Positions 45,467-59,215 of a stretch of 64,000 nucleotides of DNA are shown here, one piece after another. This stretch comes from Solen grandis (lineage: Eukaryota > Mollusca > Bivalvia > Adapedonta > Solenidae): NCBI GenBank assembly GCA_021229015.1, contig CM037781.1, positions 66,652,656 through 66,716,655 of the forward strand, written 5' to 3'. The position numbers and the translations under genes are program-made. Each line of letters opens with the position of its first letter. The first letter of the stretch is position 1. The notes under the pieces are model-generated. The model saw only the letters and a list, made by a program, of their open reading frames with translations. It had not been told where the DNA came from and made no database searches.

Positions 45467-45813
45467 TTATTTGAATTCAAACAATAACGAGGCAACAGTA
45501 TTAACTGCAGTTCCATTATCCACCAGACTAACAAAATTAATAACACTTCCAGCCTCAACTAAAAAAGGGCGTTCAAAATTATCATGTTTTGCTGGTGTTG
45601 TATGCAAAGTAATCTCACACCCGCTCAAAAGCGCCCCATCCACCAACACACCAACTCGCACTTCACCACTTGTCCTTTTACTCGACAGGCCAATACCAAT
45701 AATATGACTACGCCTCATCACAACATAACCAACATCTTTTTGTCTGCCGGCATTTCCAAATGAAAACACCTCACCAATAAATAAAGAACCTTTTGTTTCA
45801 GCACTTATGAATG
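45467..45813 (-). CDS. Partial unclassified element-borne protein, open into the gap
   Basis: The frame is open from the gap edge at 45813 and ends at 45467. It contains SLFIGEVFSFGNAG, RQKDVGYVVMRRSHIIGIGL and VRVGVLVDGALLSGCE, suggesting a beta-rich domain, and ends VASLLFEFK. It is twelve bases upstream of the gene at 45455 in the same orientation, so the two probably belong to one element. The family is unknown. Confidence 0.5.
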
Positions 45814-45913
45814 NNNNNNNNNNNNNNNNNNNNNNNNNNNNNNNNNNNNNNNNNNNNNNNNNNNNNNNNNNNNNNNNNNNNNNNNNNNNNNNNNNNNNNN
45901 NNNNNNNNNNNNN
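45814..45913. other. Assembly gap (100 N)
   Basis: A run of exactly 100 N; the real size is unknown. It cuts the gene at 45467-45813. Confidence 0.98.
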
Positions 45914-46633
45914 GTCACCATGACAACGTCCATTATGCTTGAATACTGAAAACTCCTTCCTTACCTTATTGTGAATTGAATAATTTATATTTCATTTCGA
46001 GTTAAATCAGCATCACAGTAACAGTAATAAAAAAATGTATTTAAAATATTTCTTTTTATGAAAATTTAGTTATATTTAGTTTAGTTCACTAACGTTTATA
46101 AAAAATCTTTTTTTATAAAAAATCTTCTGCTGATATTATCTAGATTCTAATAAAAATAAGAATTATAAAAAAATGTACCAGTATGGAAGAAATCTTGTTT
46201 GATATTTATTTATGTTGTTTATATAATTCTAAATTTTCAAGGTATAATTGTAGGACATTATTATTATTGGTTGTATTTGAGACAATTTAAATAACAGTAA
46301 ATAAATTAAAATTCATATTAATTTATATAATGATGGTACTGGTGAAAATAAAAATAAAACATAAATAAACTTTGACAACAGGAAAGATAAGCAACATCCA
46401 TTTATTGAGTTTATTATTATTTTATTTCTTTATTTATTTATTTAATGCATGCATTTTTGTTACACAAATCTGTTGACCATTTTCATTATGACTGAAAGTT
46501 TGAGCTGAGAGCAATGGTGAATACTTACCTTACTTTGTATGAATTTTTTGAACTCATCTATTGGTAAAGGTTTATTACAATGAGATGACAGTATTAATGT
46601 TGAATGCAAGATTGCTTTGATAAACAAAAGGAA

Positions 46634-46702
46634 ATGTGGCCGAGTGGTTAGAGCGTACGCCCTGGAATTAGGAGGTTGTGGGTTCAATCCCCAGCTGCGA
46701 CT
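46634..46702 (+). mobile_element. tRNA-derived SINE head
   Basis: GTGGCCGAGTGGTTAGAGCG (A-box type) followed by GGTTGTGGGTTCAATCCCC (B-box type). It is closely related to 38855-38935. The ends do not pair as an acceptor stem. Confidence 0.65.
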
Positions 46703-49700
46703 TACGAACATTGTAAAAAGTTGTACTGGTATAGCTCCCTTTCTTGACGCTCAGCATAGGTTGTTTACGCGTCATTTGTTATACATTATAGACCGTTTCA
46801 CCAGTGTTCAGCTGATTTAAGTTCTATTTCCTCTTTCTTAAATAGGGAATAATCTTTAGAAAGTTTAAGTTGATATTTTTTATGAAACACATGCCAAGTC
46901 TTACAAAAAATAAACAGTGTTAAATTTATGATATGAAGGTATATTTTTTACACATAATTATGTAGAAGCATTTTTGAGTACATGTTACGTCGGAAGGAAT
47001 CGAAATAAAATTTCATTAAGAATATTCTTCATTCTCCAGTTAAAAAATAACCTGAACCTTCCCTTTTTCGTGGAATTTAATTTCAGGAAAAACTGGACTT
47101 TGTCTTTTGTTGATCTTATTACAAGCTTTTCATGACGTTTAGAGAATAGAACATCTGTTCATTTTATTTTTTCTTTGTTTTCAAGTCACATGTACATACA
47201 TTATGCAGTAATTCTCTGACCAGTATATTTAACCAGCAAAATGAAACTTTGTGTAATTGTCTGAAGGGATAGTCTCCCTAATCTACACCACTGCGCAAAC
47301 AGGCAAAACCACCCGAACTTCTCTTCCAAAATACCCCCAGCACCACATGGATAACTGTCTGTATGCTGTGTATCTGTATTGCCTGAAATAGAAATGATGT
47401 AATTTGGTAAACATCATTAGCAATCATCATATGAAATAAAGGCATAGGTTTGATACTGAACACTTGTTTTCTTTTTTGTTCTTTACCTCAGTTTCACAAA
47501 ACTCAAACAGAAATTGGGAAGTTACACTTTACATATTACATGTCAAACTCTTACAATCATTATATTGCAAACTATAATCCTTTTCTTATAATCTGCGTAT
47601 GATCAGAACTTCTGCTAAACGAAAGTATGAACAATTTTATATTTAGCTTCTTCAAAAGAAAGTGGGTGGGGAAGGTTGCCTTTTTTTCTTTATAGATATA
47701 AGCTCGAGACCACATAAAGGAAAACACGGTTACATAAAAAGGTCAGACAGTCGAGACAATATATTTTACATTAAAAACTAATAACTAAATTGAAGTTGAA
47801 ATGAAAGTATACTCGTACTATTCTGTACTGTCTCGTCGAAGTTTCGGTTCATCGCCGTCTTCTCCAGCTGAATCACTTTCAGCATTTGAACCTAACGGTT
47901 CAAACTAATACGGCATTATTGCGTAATTCACTTCTGAAAGTTTCTTCCTCTCCTGAATCGTCGAAACATGAAGACGACGAACACACAAGATCACTTTCAC
48001 TACTACTATATACGTCGTCCATTGTAAACAAATCCAACGAGACCCCCGATGACGTCACACGCTCGGGTATTTCCGTAAATTAGTTCGGCCGTTTCCGTCA
48101 CAAAGGTAAATGTGCGTTATGGAAATCTGAATTAAACGTCACCTGAGCATCGTAGAAAGTTGGGACATGCGCGGAATCTTTTCTTTAATTGTTATCTACC
48201 AATGCAAAACTAATCTTTTTCTCATTGTGTGGTCCCTTTAAGTTTTCCAATTAAAACTCTCTATAAAAACGTTTGACAGAGGAAGGGTAAAGAGTGTATA
48301 TAGGAATCAAGCGTCAGGTCAGGTCGCTACATCCTAGTTTCAATGCTCAATGCTTTAAAGACAGCATAGATTCTAGTATTGTTTGCAAATAATTGTTATA
48401 AACTTTAAAAACTTGTAGAAAACTTGCTAATTTATATGTCGGGTGTAAATAATTAAAAGTAACGATTTTCTCTTTTTTTTTTCCAAAATGTATTATTGAC
48501 ATTTTACAGGTAATTGGTCATTAATGTCAGTATTAATTCTCTTTATTAGTTTTAATGTTTGTTAAGCTGGCTGAATCAGATATTCTTTAAATGATATAAT
48601 TGTCATAATTGAAGTAATTATGTTCATGCCGGAGATATTCTACAAAGGTCTTGGTTCATGTGACAAAATTTCTAGGCGTATAGAATGAATTTGCCAAATA
48701 AAGTAGATCTTAACGCTTACCCCATAGGCATTAGGTGGCGTTTTCATAATGTATAATATACTTTCATTACTATAAGTACAGCTTGGTAGTGTCTAAGCAA
48801 GACGCTGTTTAATATGGGTCTGCTCTGTTTGTTTGCAAACACATTCCCTCCCAAATCCTATATGAGGTAAAGGGTTAATCTCCCCCCCCCCCCACTGGTT
48901 TATGACGGGAAATTACGTAATCTAATATAACATCTGGCAACTGCTGGCGAAACAAAATAACACCCAGGATACCACATGATCAAATACGCTGCATGATTAA
49001 AATAATTGTTTAAGATGTATATTATTGTAAATTCATCAATCAATGAACTAAATAATAATGATAAAAAGAACTTGAATTAATTGTTGAATGTGCATTGATA
49101 TGGTTCTGTTCAGCGTTGAAGATATCTTTCTTCACTATATAAATTAATCAACAAACCGTAAACAAAATTAGATTCTATCATATAATATCATTTAATTTGG
49201 GACGTTATAAAGTATATCTTCTATACTGAAACACACGACTGTAATGTGACAATATAAACTAGAATTTATCACTATATATAATGAATTCAAACATAATGAA
49301 ACATGAGACAGCTGTGGTGTTCCATAAATTTCATCAACATGAGACAGATGTAGTGCTGACACATTGCGATATCAAGCCATAGACAAGTCACCCAGTTCCA
49401 GGCCCATCTCATTATAATTAGATTCAGTATCGCTAACTGAATAGAAGGTAATCTCAGATTAACCTTTGTATAAGCCAATCAAATCAGCGTCTACAGAATC
49501 GTTAGGTATAACCAGGGGAAGTAACCGCATCAATATATATGAACAAATTACAAGATTGCGGCGCCCATTGTGATAGAAAACGTATTCTTCGAGTGACAGA
49601 TGTTTTGTGCATGGCTTTTATCTTCGGGAGATTTTGATAACAAGTTCAAGGAGAAGAACTGAAATTGAAAAGTTCAAACATTTCTTTTTGTTTAGGCTTG

Positions 49701-50309
49701 AAATTTAGTAAGAACTTGTAGAGGCATTCATTTTGAATGTTTTACAAGGACCTTTATATTAGATTGTTATTTATAGAATATCTCCTGGTTTTACAGAAGT
49801 CAGTTTGAAACGCACTATTTGATTGGTTTAAAATCAAGCACTTGTTTATGAATATTAATTACTTAAAAAAAGGTCAATCTGACGTGTTGTCAGATCCTAA
49901 TTGCGTATAGTAGAGCAGCACACATCAGAATATGATTTTAATGAGATTGGTTGCGGGCCAACCAATCCTGAAACTACCTTTATATGCTAAACGACAAGGA
50001 CGAGAACTATACCAATAACACTTTCAACGACATTTGTATTGGCACACCGGGATCAATAAACTTACAAACATTTAATTTTCAAAAGGCTCAATTTCCACCA
50101 TCCACATTTTTGCTTATTAATACTCACTACTTAGGAGCGGTTTTCATCCGCCACTTTTAATAAACGTTGTAAATTATTTAGATTATACTGATACTGAATG
50201 TTTATATTATAGAAATGTACTTGGAAAATTTGTAAAAAAAAAAAGGTCGGGCGGAAAGCATTACTACGTACTACGTAGCTGTCTTATATTTAGTGGAATT
50301 CGGGCCAGC

Positions 50310-50585
50310 ATAGACCATTTCATTCCGAACTGAGAGACGTTAACCTTACGTAAATCAAAGAGCACTTCCCGAACACCTAATGTACAATTTTAAACCTTGT
50401 TCAATCGGAAATTAATAGTCTGGTTCCCGACATCCTATGATAGTAAGTCCCTTTACTAAAGTAATAAGGCGAAGGTACTCTAGACCAGAAATAAACAGAC
50501 ACTTGAACTTTTTACCCAGTCACTGATTGGTCAAATCAAATCTGCGAATTATACCGAGTATTGCCGATCCACTGATGAAATGGTC
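50310..50585. repeat. Dispersed repeat, inverted relative of 34015-34245
   Basis: Contains gagcacttcccgaacacctaat, agtcactgattggtc and cgaattataccgagtattgccg, each the complement of phrases in 34015-34245. Confidence 0.6.
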
Positions 50586-51000
50586 TATACCCTGCTTCAC
50601 ACATACACTGAGGCAGTATAGTGGTCAACTTAACATAACTTATCATTCTATATTTCATGTTAAAAATATGTTGACATATGTATGTCATTCATTTGGGGAC
50701 TTTTGCCTACTCGAGACAGATTTAATAGTTCTGGCACACCACGATATCACGCCGTAGAACACCACGATATCACGCCGTAGACATGTGGCATGATACTGTA
50801 GCGTGAGCTCCCTGCGGCAGGAATATTTCTCTCTCTCTGTCTACCTACCTATCTTTCTCTCTCTCTCTCTCTCCCTATATTTCTCTCCACACCTTGTCAG
50901 GATTTGTGTTCTGGTTGTCGAGAAGAGTGATTCAGATAACATACAGCGGACTTATAAAATACGAGACATCATTAAGTACATCTAACTGGTGTAATTTAAT

Positions 51001-54000
51001 TTCAACATGCGGGTGACAGGAATAAATAGATTCCTACATATTTTCTTCGCGTTCCCTTATTCATACTTTCGCGCGCCGGGATACTTTGTGATGAGGTCAC
51101 ACTGAATCATCTGCCCTCTAGCCAATCAGAGAATTCACATAATCGGTGATCCTCCATCAAACAGACGTCGTGTGGAGAAATCCGTAAAATTGGTACTTCC
51201 GCAATATAAAAGGGCATCTAATGTGCGGAACGTTACATCCACTTCTGTTCTTAATAACGCTTAATTAAAGGGGGTAAGTCCTAATAACGTTACGTCCACT
51301 TCTGCGTTTCACACAATTTTAAATTAACGTGAAGCTTAACAATTACTCAAACTATTTCCATACCAAAACTAGCGTAAGGTTCATATAGTCTTTAACTTAT
51401 CTGCAAGTTAAAATAGGAAAATAGTTCCTGAAACATAGGATGCCGCAGTTTAAACAAATGACACCTCCGTGTACCCAAACTCCACGCAGTAGTTACCTCT
51501 CCTTACAGTTGTAAGGGAGGTCACTGTGCGGAGTTTGGTGCCCAAACTCCACTCTGTGATCTCCCTTGCACGCTCACTTAGCAAAAGAAGAATGGTAGGG
51601 AGATAATTGCGTGGAAATTGCCGTATGCCTTGAAACTCAAACAACAAACAGTTTGTTGGATATTAGCAAAGGGGTTTCGCGGCGAGGGGCTGAGTGAGTG
51701 TTAAAATTACCCTCTCGGCCACGGAGGCCCGTTTGGATATTAGAACCATGTTAACATACTGATACTGAATTAAGGTAAATCTGTCTTTGCCATGGCAGTA
51801 ATTGCCATACTATATTAAGTTATGTTCTTGGAGAAAGGGGATAAGTAATGAAATTCCGCTACCGATGAGATTTAAATACAGGTAAAGAAAATCTCGAATT
51901 TGGATATTATTGTACAACAACAACATCTTTTAATCATGAGAATATAGGCAGGTAGAAGAACCTATTACATTACACTACCCATCGTCGAATACCCCCGGCT
52001 GACTTACTCAGTTTCACTACATGACATCATGCCGTGGGGAAATAGGCAAACAAACCGTCGTGTTATATTATCGACCAATGAAAATGCGACTTTTAAATGC
52101 AACACTCTTCGGGGCGGAGGCTTGAAAGTCGTGTATATATCCAAAACCATATGGCAGTCAATAAACTTCACAGAAAATTGCACACCAGGATTTCATAGAG
52201 TAGCAACAGAGTTCAGTCCCCTTACAATGTGAAACGCTTAAACAAATATACCTTGATGTCCAGTTGCAGTAGCAATACCACGTGACCGTGACGTCACTAA
52301 AGGCAACAAAATCAATACAAACCCGTCAACATTTGGCTCAACTTGAAAATAGACAAGAGCTGTCAGAGAACAGCACGTTCGCTTATCCGAAATGTCTTTG
52401 TTGGTAAATCAAATGAAATCTACTTCATGTCTTTCCCTTCACATACCCTGTATAATAATAGTCAAAAATGATATACTTTGATAGTCCGCTACCCCTGAAT
52501 ATGTTTATGAAATCTATCATCAATCCCATGCCTATTTACTGAAACACACGCATAATAACACTGTGCATGCAAATCTTTAACCAAAATATACAAGTCAGTA
52601 AATTAAGTCAAAGGGTTATCCTCCTTGGTTTTCTGATTCCCCTGAACACACACATAAACTTTCAAGTCAATACCATAAACGATCTCTGAGATTTAAGCTG
52701 GATAAGTGCTTGCATGTAAAACTTTAACCAAATTTTTTATTGCATGCAAAACTTAACGAAAAGGTTTAAGCCAATATATGGCCATAATCTGCATTATATT
52801 CAGTCAAAAACCATCATTGTAGTATGATACCACTGAAGTTTCAGGTCAATCATGGTTACTGAGACATAAGCATGAAATTCATTGAAATTTGCATGCAAAT
52901 CTTAACCCAAACTAAGTTAAAAAGGGGCCTAATTTGTAATATATCCCATCAAGATTTTTCTACATTGATAGTATGATACCCCTAAACATATACAAGATGT
53001 TTAAAATCAATCTGATGCTTGGATATTGAGATATAAGCATGAAAGTACCTTGCATTGAAACCTGAAGTTAAAAAGGGGCCGTAGTTTGTATTAAATTCAG
53101 TCATACGTTATCTACCCTGGTTGTCTGATGCCCCTTAAAATGTTCATAAACTTTCAAGTCAATACCATGAAAGGTTATTGAGATATATAAGCTGGATAGT
53201 TGCTTACAAAACTTTAACCAAATTTTCTATTGCATGCAAAAACTTTAACCAAAATCTGCAACGCCAACACAAGGTTGACTGTTCCTCGATTAGTCAACCT
53301 AAAAATTACCCGTATTTCATTTCTTCATCAAGTTCTAAGGGACATGTGTCAGTCTAAGAAGAAAAATATATTCCACGGAATACAAGATATTCATCCGCAG
53401 CCGAGTCGTTTTATGTAGAAATGTCTTGACTTGACTATTTGGGTTTACCGTCGCTTCGACTGTATTTCAATCATATAGCAACACCCAGCTAATTACAGGT
53501 GGAGGGGGAGAAATGTCTTAAGGTATAACCCCCCTAATGCCCATATTCCATATCTTGCCATTGGATGGAATATTTCTATGAAATTTTGTCACTTTGAAGA
53601 CAGTCAAAAATAAAAATATTTCACCGAGAGTTTTTCCAGATTTTATTAGATGTAGGGGAGATAATCTATATTTAATTTAACATGGGAAATATACAACTTC
53701 TGTGAATTGGATTTTCGAGAAAAAATTACGATAAGAAGATGCATTATATGATTCTGATTCAAATTTCATGAACACATCTCAACTTTACCGTAGGAAAATG
53801 AAGAAAATCACGTGTTTGTAGTTTTCAGGGGAGATAACTCATTACAACAAAATTATAAAGGGGAGGTAATAAATGAATTTTTGTCATATGTCATAATATG
53901 TCAATTTGACTTTAATATTTCCATGATTTGACATTTGAAAAGCTTATATTGTGGAGTTATATGCACGGCTTTGATGGTTATTATGGGGCATATACCTTAT

Positions 54001-55130
54001 CCGGAAGTGAATTGCAGGGCATAAACTTTTACAGATTCTATCCGACTTAGAATTAACCATAAATGTATGAAAAACACTTGTTCTTTTGGTCAAATAGATT
54101 AATCTATTTTGTACATGGTGAAACAGAAAATAGAAAGAAAGGTGTTCTGATAAATGTTAATTTTCAAAACTTCTTATTCGGCCACAAATTCAGGTTGACT
54201 ACTAAATATCCTTTCGCTTCACTTCGAGAAACTGGTGCACACACACACACACACACACAAAACAAAACTCAACTGTCTTTTTCTCTTCAAGTTTATTGCT
54301 GATCTATCAAGGGAAATAACAACAACTATACAATTGACACTGTCTGCCTGACCACGGCACCATCGTGTCTCCAAAACATCAAACTACATCCCAGTATTTC
54401 TATTGACACAACAGCAATGGGGTTGACCATACCATGGACATGATAAAAAATCTGATCTGCAAATCTGAACGTGTGTGCGGAGAGACATTTCTCTCATGTA
54501 CAACAATATCTAATCTGGATGTTTCAATTACGTTAAGCGGACGATATTATTGTTCCAGAAATAGCTCAGTTGATTACAGTCCTAAATCCAAAGTAAACAC
54601 ATATTCAGTCCCGATATGCATTGATCAAACATTGTTAGTTCTTATCACAGAACTATGTAAACCAGATCTTTTATTCTACAGCCATCTGGATAGCATCTGC
54701 GATTTTCCCATGCCCATCGATAACAGCATTGTAACCCGACTTTTGACGACACCATCTTTTCCTGGGCAGAACCGGTACAAAAATCTCAATATGTCGACTC
54801 AGATTTGAAGGTAAGAAGGAGCATGTCAAGATCACCTTGTCGCATCCTGGCTTCTTTCATGAGGGCTAGATGCTGTCCAGAGGGTAACTGTCGCAGTAGC
54901 CATAAATGGACGTTGGAGAACGAAATGACTGTGGTAATGACTTCATATCACCAGAGCACAGGGTCCTCTTATTACTAACGCAACAATAAAAGCGTGGGAG
55001 CTAAGAATGAACTCAGAAGGATACCCATAGCATAATGGCAATACAACGTCTTCATCAATTCGTCCAAGTAAAAGGTTCACCGAAACAGTTATAGATCGCT
55101 TAAAAAGTGATGGACACTGCAGTCTGTCAA
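51001..55130. other. Non-coding region with diverged repeats
   Basis: A small inverted repeat around cccaaactccac lies at about 51473-51552. A region of loosely repeated phrases (tgcatgcaaaactttaacc, ctttcaagtcaataccat) spans about 52320-53240. A SINE-like body is at about 53425-53510 and (CA)n at 54239-54258. The 124-codon open frame at 54434-54808 shows no protein-like signature. Confidence 0.45.
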
Positions 55131-55149
55131 GTCACGGACAGAGTCCCGC

Positions 55150-56120
55150 AGTATCCGCCTCGTCAGCAAATGTATGGTGTATTTCTATGGTTACAGTATG
55201 CATACAGTGCGTTGTACACGAAGTGGATGCGCCGTGCAAGCGCAACAATCGCCAACTAAAACTCCGTAGGAACGCAATAGATTGCCATTGAGGAATCGTA
55301 GCAACGCCTTTGCCGCTGTGTAAACAACGCCGTGTCAACGCAGTGGAAACGCATGTAGAGTGACAGGGGCATAAAGGCTCTATCAGAACAAAAATAAATA
55401 TATTTTTTTCGTCACTTCATCAATGTAGATCTGTAATATCCATGTCACACCAGGGCCGCGTTCCCACGGCGTCAAAAAATAATGCAAAACGCCGAGGTGC
55501 GCGCAGTACCATCCCAGGTATTGCCACAGTAACGCAAATTCATCGCCAGTAGACGCACTGGGTAGGTATTGCGTGACGGCGCGCACCTTGAGCATGCACA
55601 AAACAACGCCGTGACTTAGCGTTCTGATAAAAGCGCAATGTGGGCGCCTTAAGGTCGCCATAGCAGCGCATTAAGGTCTCCTACAACGCAACAGGAGCTC
55701 CGCAGGCGCGCCCAGCGGTCGCAATGCGAACGCTGTTGTTATCCGTGGCCCTTGCACGGAGATTGTTAGGCGTTCTCTGAAATGTCACTGAGTCTCTATC
55801 GCCCTTATCCTGTGTGTGAACTCCGATAAAACGTGGTGTGATCGCCGTGAAAGCGCTGTATACGCAGTGGATGCGCCGAGCGAGCGCAGACAATCGCCAA
55901 CTTAACTCGGTAGGAACGCAACAGATCGCCATGTTAGCTCCGTAGCAACGCCTTGGACGCTTGTGAGGACGCCGTGACATCTCCATCTTCACGAAAAAAA
56001 ACAAAAAAAACAACAGACATTTCTTGCGATCTTATGGCGCTCTGGAAAATTAAAAAACGCTTGCCAGCGCAGTGGAAAGCGAGTACTGTGACAGGGGCTT
56101 TATCGGTGCAAGTTTCTGCT
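55150..56120. repeat. GC-richer dispersed repeat present as two partial copies
   Basis: gtggatgcgccg, gcgcaacaatcgccaact, taggaacgcaa and gtagcaacgcctt occur in the same order at about 55215-55340 and 55865-55985. Open frames here are by-products of the CG-rich repeat. A third related piece (cacgtcatcaatgtagatctgt) is at about 57012-57034. Confidence 0.6.
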
Positions 56121-57604
56121 ACTTTTTTATATCGTCATATATGTTGATTAAGGATGTCGAACTTATTTTCTAATTCGCTTTGCTCAACTCAAACGAAAAT
56201 AAATCATTTATCCCCCACCCGAAGATGATCTACATGAAATGCACAGATATCTAGTGCAAAAACAGATACACCAGTTTCCCTGGTATTACCTCATAAATCC
56301 TACGTGGATAGATACATTTATTATTGTTTCTGCCATTAGACATTCCTAAAAAAGCCAGGGATAAATTCAAATACAAGCGTCAGCGACTTAAGACATACTG
56401 ACTCGCTACCAAGATTGTAAAAAATATTTGGATACATCGAAAAGCATGGCCACCAGAGGGCAGAGCCCGTTTTCCTTATAAGTATATAGAATACACTTGA
56501 AAAATCATCTTGTCTAAAAGTACCGGCTGGATTTCATTTTTTTTCGCACATACGTTTCTTGGGTCAATCTCTGTCAAGAGTTACAGGAATAATGGTCAAA
56601 GAGAAAAAAGAAAAAAAAAAAAAAAGACTCATCTGGAATTTAACTCCTTGCCCCGAGTTTTCAAGCAGTTAACAGTACTTTTTGCCTATCCATGGGTGCT
56701 CTTAAATTGGACGTTATGCGTTATAGTCCCTGAACCGTACGCACTCTTTCGATTCTTTTCGCATATGAAGTATTCTACCACTGAGCTGTCAGAGGACATA
56801 TACAAAATTGTATGACGAAAAAGTATTTATCATTTCAATCTGCGCCTCTGTGCGTTTCGGGTTAGGGTGTCATTGTACAATCATGTTCTTTGTCTTGTTA
56901 TAGCTTCTCGATGTTATTAGTGCCAAGTGCATCTTTTCTTGAAGCGGTTCTTTAGCGACCGGTGACCGCATCTTCCTACCGGAACAAAAGGAAATATATA
57001 TTTTTTATTGTCACGTCATCAATGTAGATCTGTATTGGGTGCAAGAATGTGCTACGTTGTTATATCGTTTTATCATGTGAGATCCTATATATATGTGATA
57101 CTTAAGGATGTTAGACATATTCTGGTTTCTACAAATGGATATTTCTTACAAAAGTCAGGAATATATTTAAATGCAAGCACACAAATGTTCGTGTCAGTGA
57201 CGGCAGTCATTTTTTACAGCTATATAAAAGAGTTTTTAATCTTGTCGAGAAGTACATGTCATGAAACATGCTGATTTAAGCCAACATATATGTCAACATA
57301 AAAGGAGGTAAAATAAGCAAATACATGTACATGCAAAAACAAGAAACGTTTTTGTAGCACATGATTGCTTGCAAGTGTTAAAAGTAAAGCTGCGTAAAAT
57401 TAATATTATTATATATTATACTTATATTTCTTGGATTTGTAAATGAAATCAACATATCATGTTGTCAAGGGTTTATCAGAAAGTTCGAATCTTAATGGCG
57501 ATATTTTATCCCAATCAAGCGAAATCTGAAAGGCAAAACCTGCTGCATTTGTTGATGATGAAGCATCAATCTTATCACCTTCAGTATAAAGCTAACTTGT
57601 CCGT

Positions 57605-57752
57605 GCCAACTTGCCCGTGCGAACCCTTATTGTTCGCACCACGCATGCGCACTTCCATAAATACAGAATCGTTCGCCGAGAGGCTACACTTATTTTGTTT
57701 TTATGGAAGTGCGCATGCGTGGCGCGAACAATATGGGTTCGCACGTGCATGG
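57605..57752. repeat. Foldback element with long arms
   Basis: Left arm cgtgcgaacccttattgttcgcaccacgcatgcgcacttccata is mirrored by the right arm tatggaagtgcgcatgcgtg...gggttcgcacgtgc. The arms are about 50 bp around a loop of about 45 bp. Confidence 0.8.
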
Positions 57753-58559
57753 TAACCATACACTAAATTATTAGTCATAAATAATGATGAGAGAAGGTAG
57801 ATGCAAAAATGAAAAATGAAGATGACATGATACAGATGTAACCACTATATGTACATAACGTTGACTGGTGTCCCCGTAACACATATGAAGTTAACATGTA
57901 ATGTCTTTGTATGGTACCATTAATGAGATCTAATTGTAAGGTTACACAGCTAAGATATACATTGGGGACAAAGTTTTGTGTTATATGGAATTCTCAGAAA
58001 ACATTGTTGTCCGGTAGTCGAGTAGTACGAGAGTCCGGCCCTCACGTGAAAATATTTTTACTTGTCTAATGCTTGCTATCGCGGTCAGACAACAATACTC
58101 AGTTCTCATGTAGACGAAGTCGCCAAATGAAAGAGAGGTAAACTCAAACAATAGAAGATTTAAGATTTTCATTTTACTGTAGTTTTGAACTAAGGACACT
58201 AAGTATACAAGCATGATCAAAACCAAAGCACGAGTTATCCTTCTTAAGACAGAAAACTGTTACAGCAACAAAGTATTTCAACTATTATTAGAGAAAAGGA
58301 AGTTTTATGTAGAAGAATATTGATAAATATTTAATTCTTAAGTCACAAATCTCGTTAATAGTAGCGAATGTAACATTCGAAAGAAATAATAAATGAAAAT
58401 TATAAATCTATTATAATTATATAAAATATTACTATTGTTTACACTATCAGATCAATTCAAACGATCGTGGATCGGTCTGACTCTCTAGACATGAGTGGTC
58501 GGTTGGTCTATCTTGATCGAAGTCGCTCCAGCTTCCTGACCTAATATTTATAATATGAC

Positions 58560-59215
58560 CAAACAGTTTGAGTAGGAATTGAGCACAGGTATTTGAGGAC
58601 AGGATCCTGTTTGGTCCCCCACCCCACCTACCCACCCATCCACACACACACACACACACGAAGCGCTCATATCGTAAAGTTTAAATATAACGATTAAAGT
58701 TTTTCATTTTTTATTCGCAATAAACCTAGAGTATATGGATCAAAATATTCGCATTCAAATGAATCTGACGTTTACTATACATATCTGTATCAGTAAAAAA
58801 TCACTATATATACAACAAGGTAACCAACTTCAGCAGGATGTTGAAGGGCACCCATCGGGAATTAGTGTCAAAATATCTATGAAAAATGTGCCCATCGGTA
58901 TTATTGGCGAGTTCACACCATGTCAACGGCTAATTGTTCATCATAACTGTTCACAAGAAAAACATATATTATTATTTTTAATGTCTAAAATGTCAAGAAT
59001 TCGACTCGAGATTAGTGATTTTAAGCCCAATGGAACCTCTATCATCGGAATTGAACACAGAACGACATCTTTGAAGTCAGTGCTTCAAACTTAATCGATA
59101 TAAGCGCTTCGTGTGTGTGTGTGTGTGTGTTGTGTGTGTGTGTGTACGGGAGTGGGTGGGGGCACTAAACAGGGCCCTGTCCTCAAATATCTGTGAAATT
59201 GAGAAATTAAGCTCG
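58560..59215. mobile_element. Candidate foldback element enclosing a 119-codon frame
   Basis: Arms at about 58567-58680 and 59094-59215 are inverted relatives: acaggtatttgaggacagg versus cctgtcctcaaatatctgt, and cgaagcgctcatatcg versus cgatataagcgcttcg, with CA and TG microsatellites between them. The enclosed plus-strand frame at 58735-59094 (MDQNIRIQMNLTFTIHICIS to KSVLQT) is open over the whole loop but has no recognised motif. Ends and target duplication were not found. Confidence 0.5.

Larger units (their letters stand above)
45924..51000. other. Non-coding region
   Basis: AT-rich DNA with one tRNA-type SINE (46634-46702), poly-C (about 48879-48893), and truncated SINE bodies at about 49310-49400 and 49930-50055. 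A CpG-richer patch at 47815-48090 contains short acidic open frames on the minus strand (MDDVYSSSESD) that do not connect into one frame. I cannot support a gene. Confidence 0.45.

Noticed and set aside
47815..48090. Acidic coding exon on the minus strand
   Set aside because: MDDVYSSSESD and a later DSAGEDGDEPKL segment are in different frames with a stop between them; not enough to support a gene.
55383..56013. Open frames in the CG-rich region
   Set aside because: They follow a dispersed repeat present twice and show no family features.
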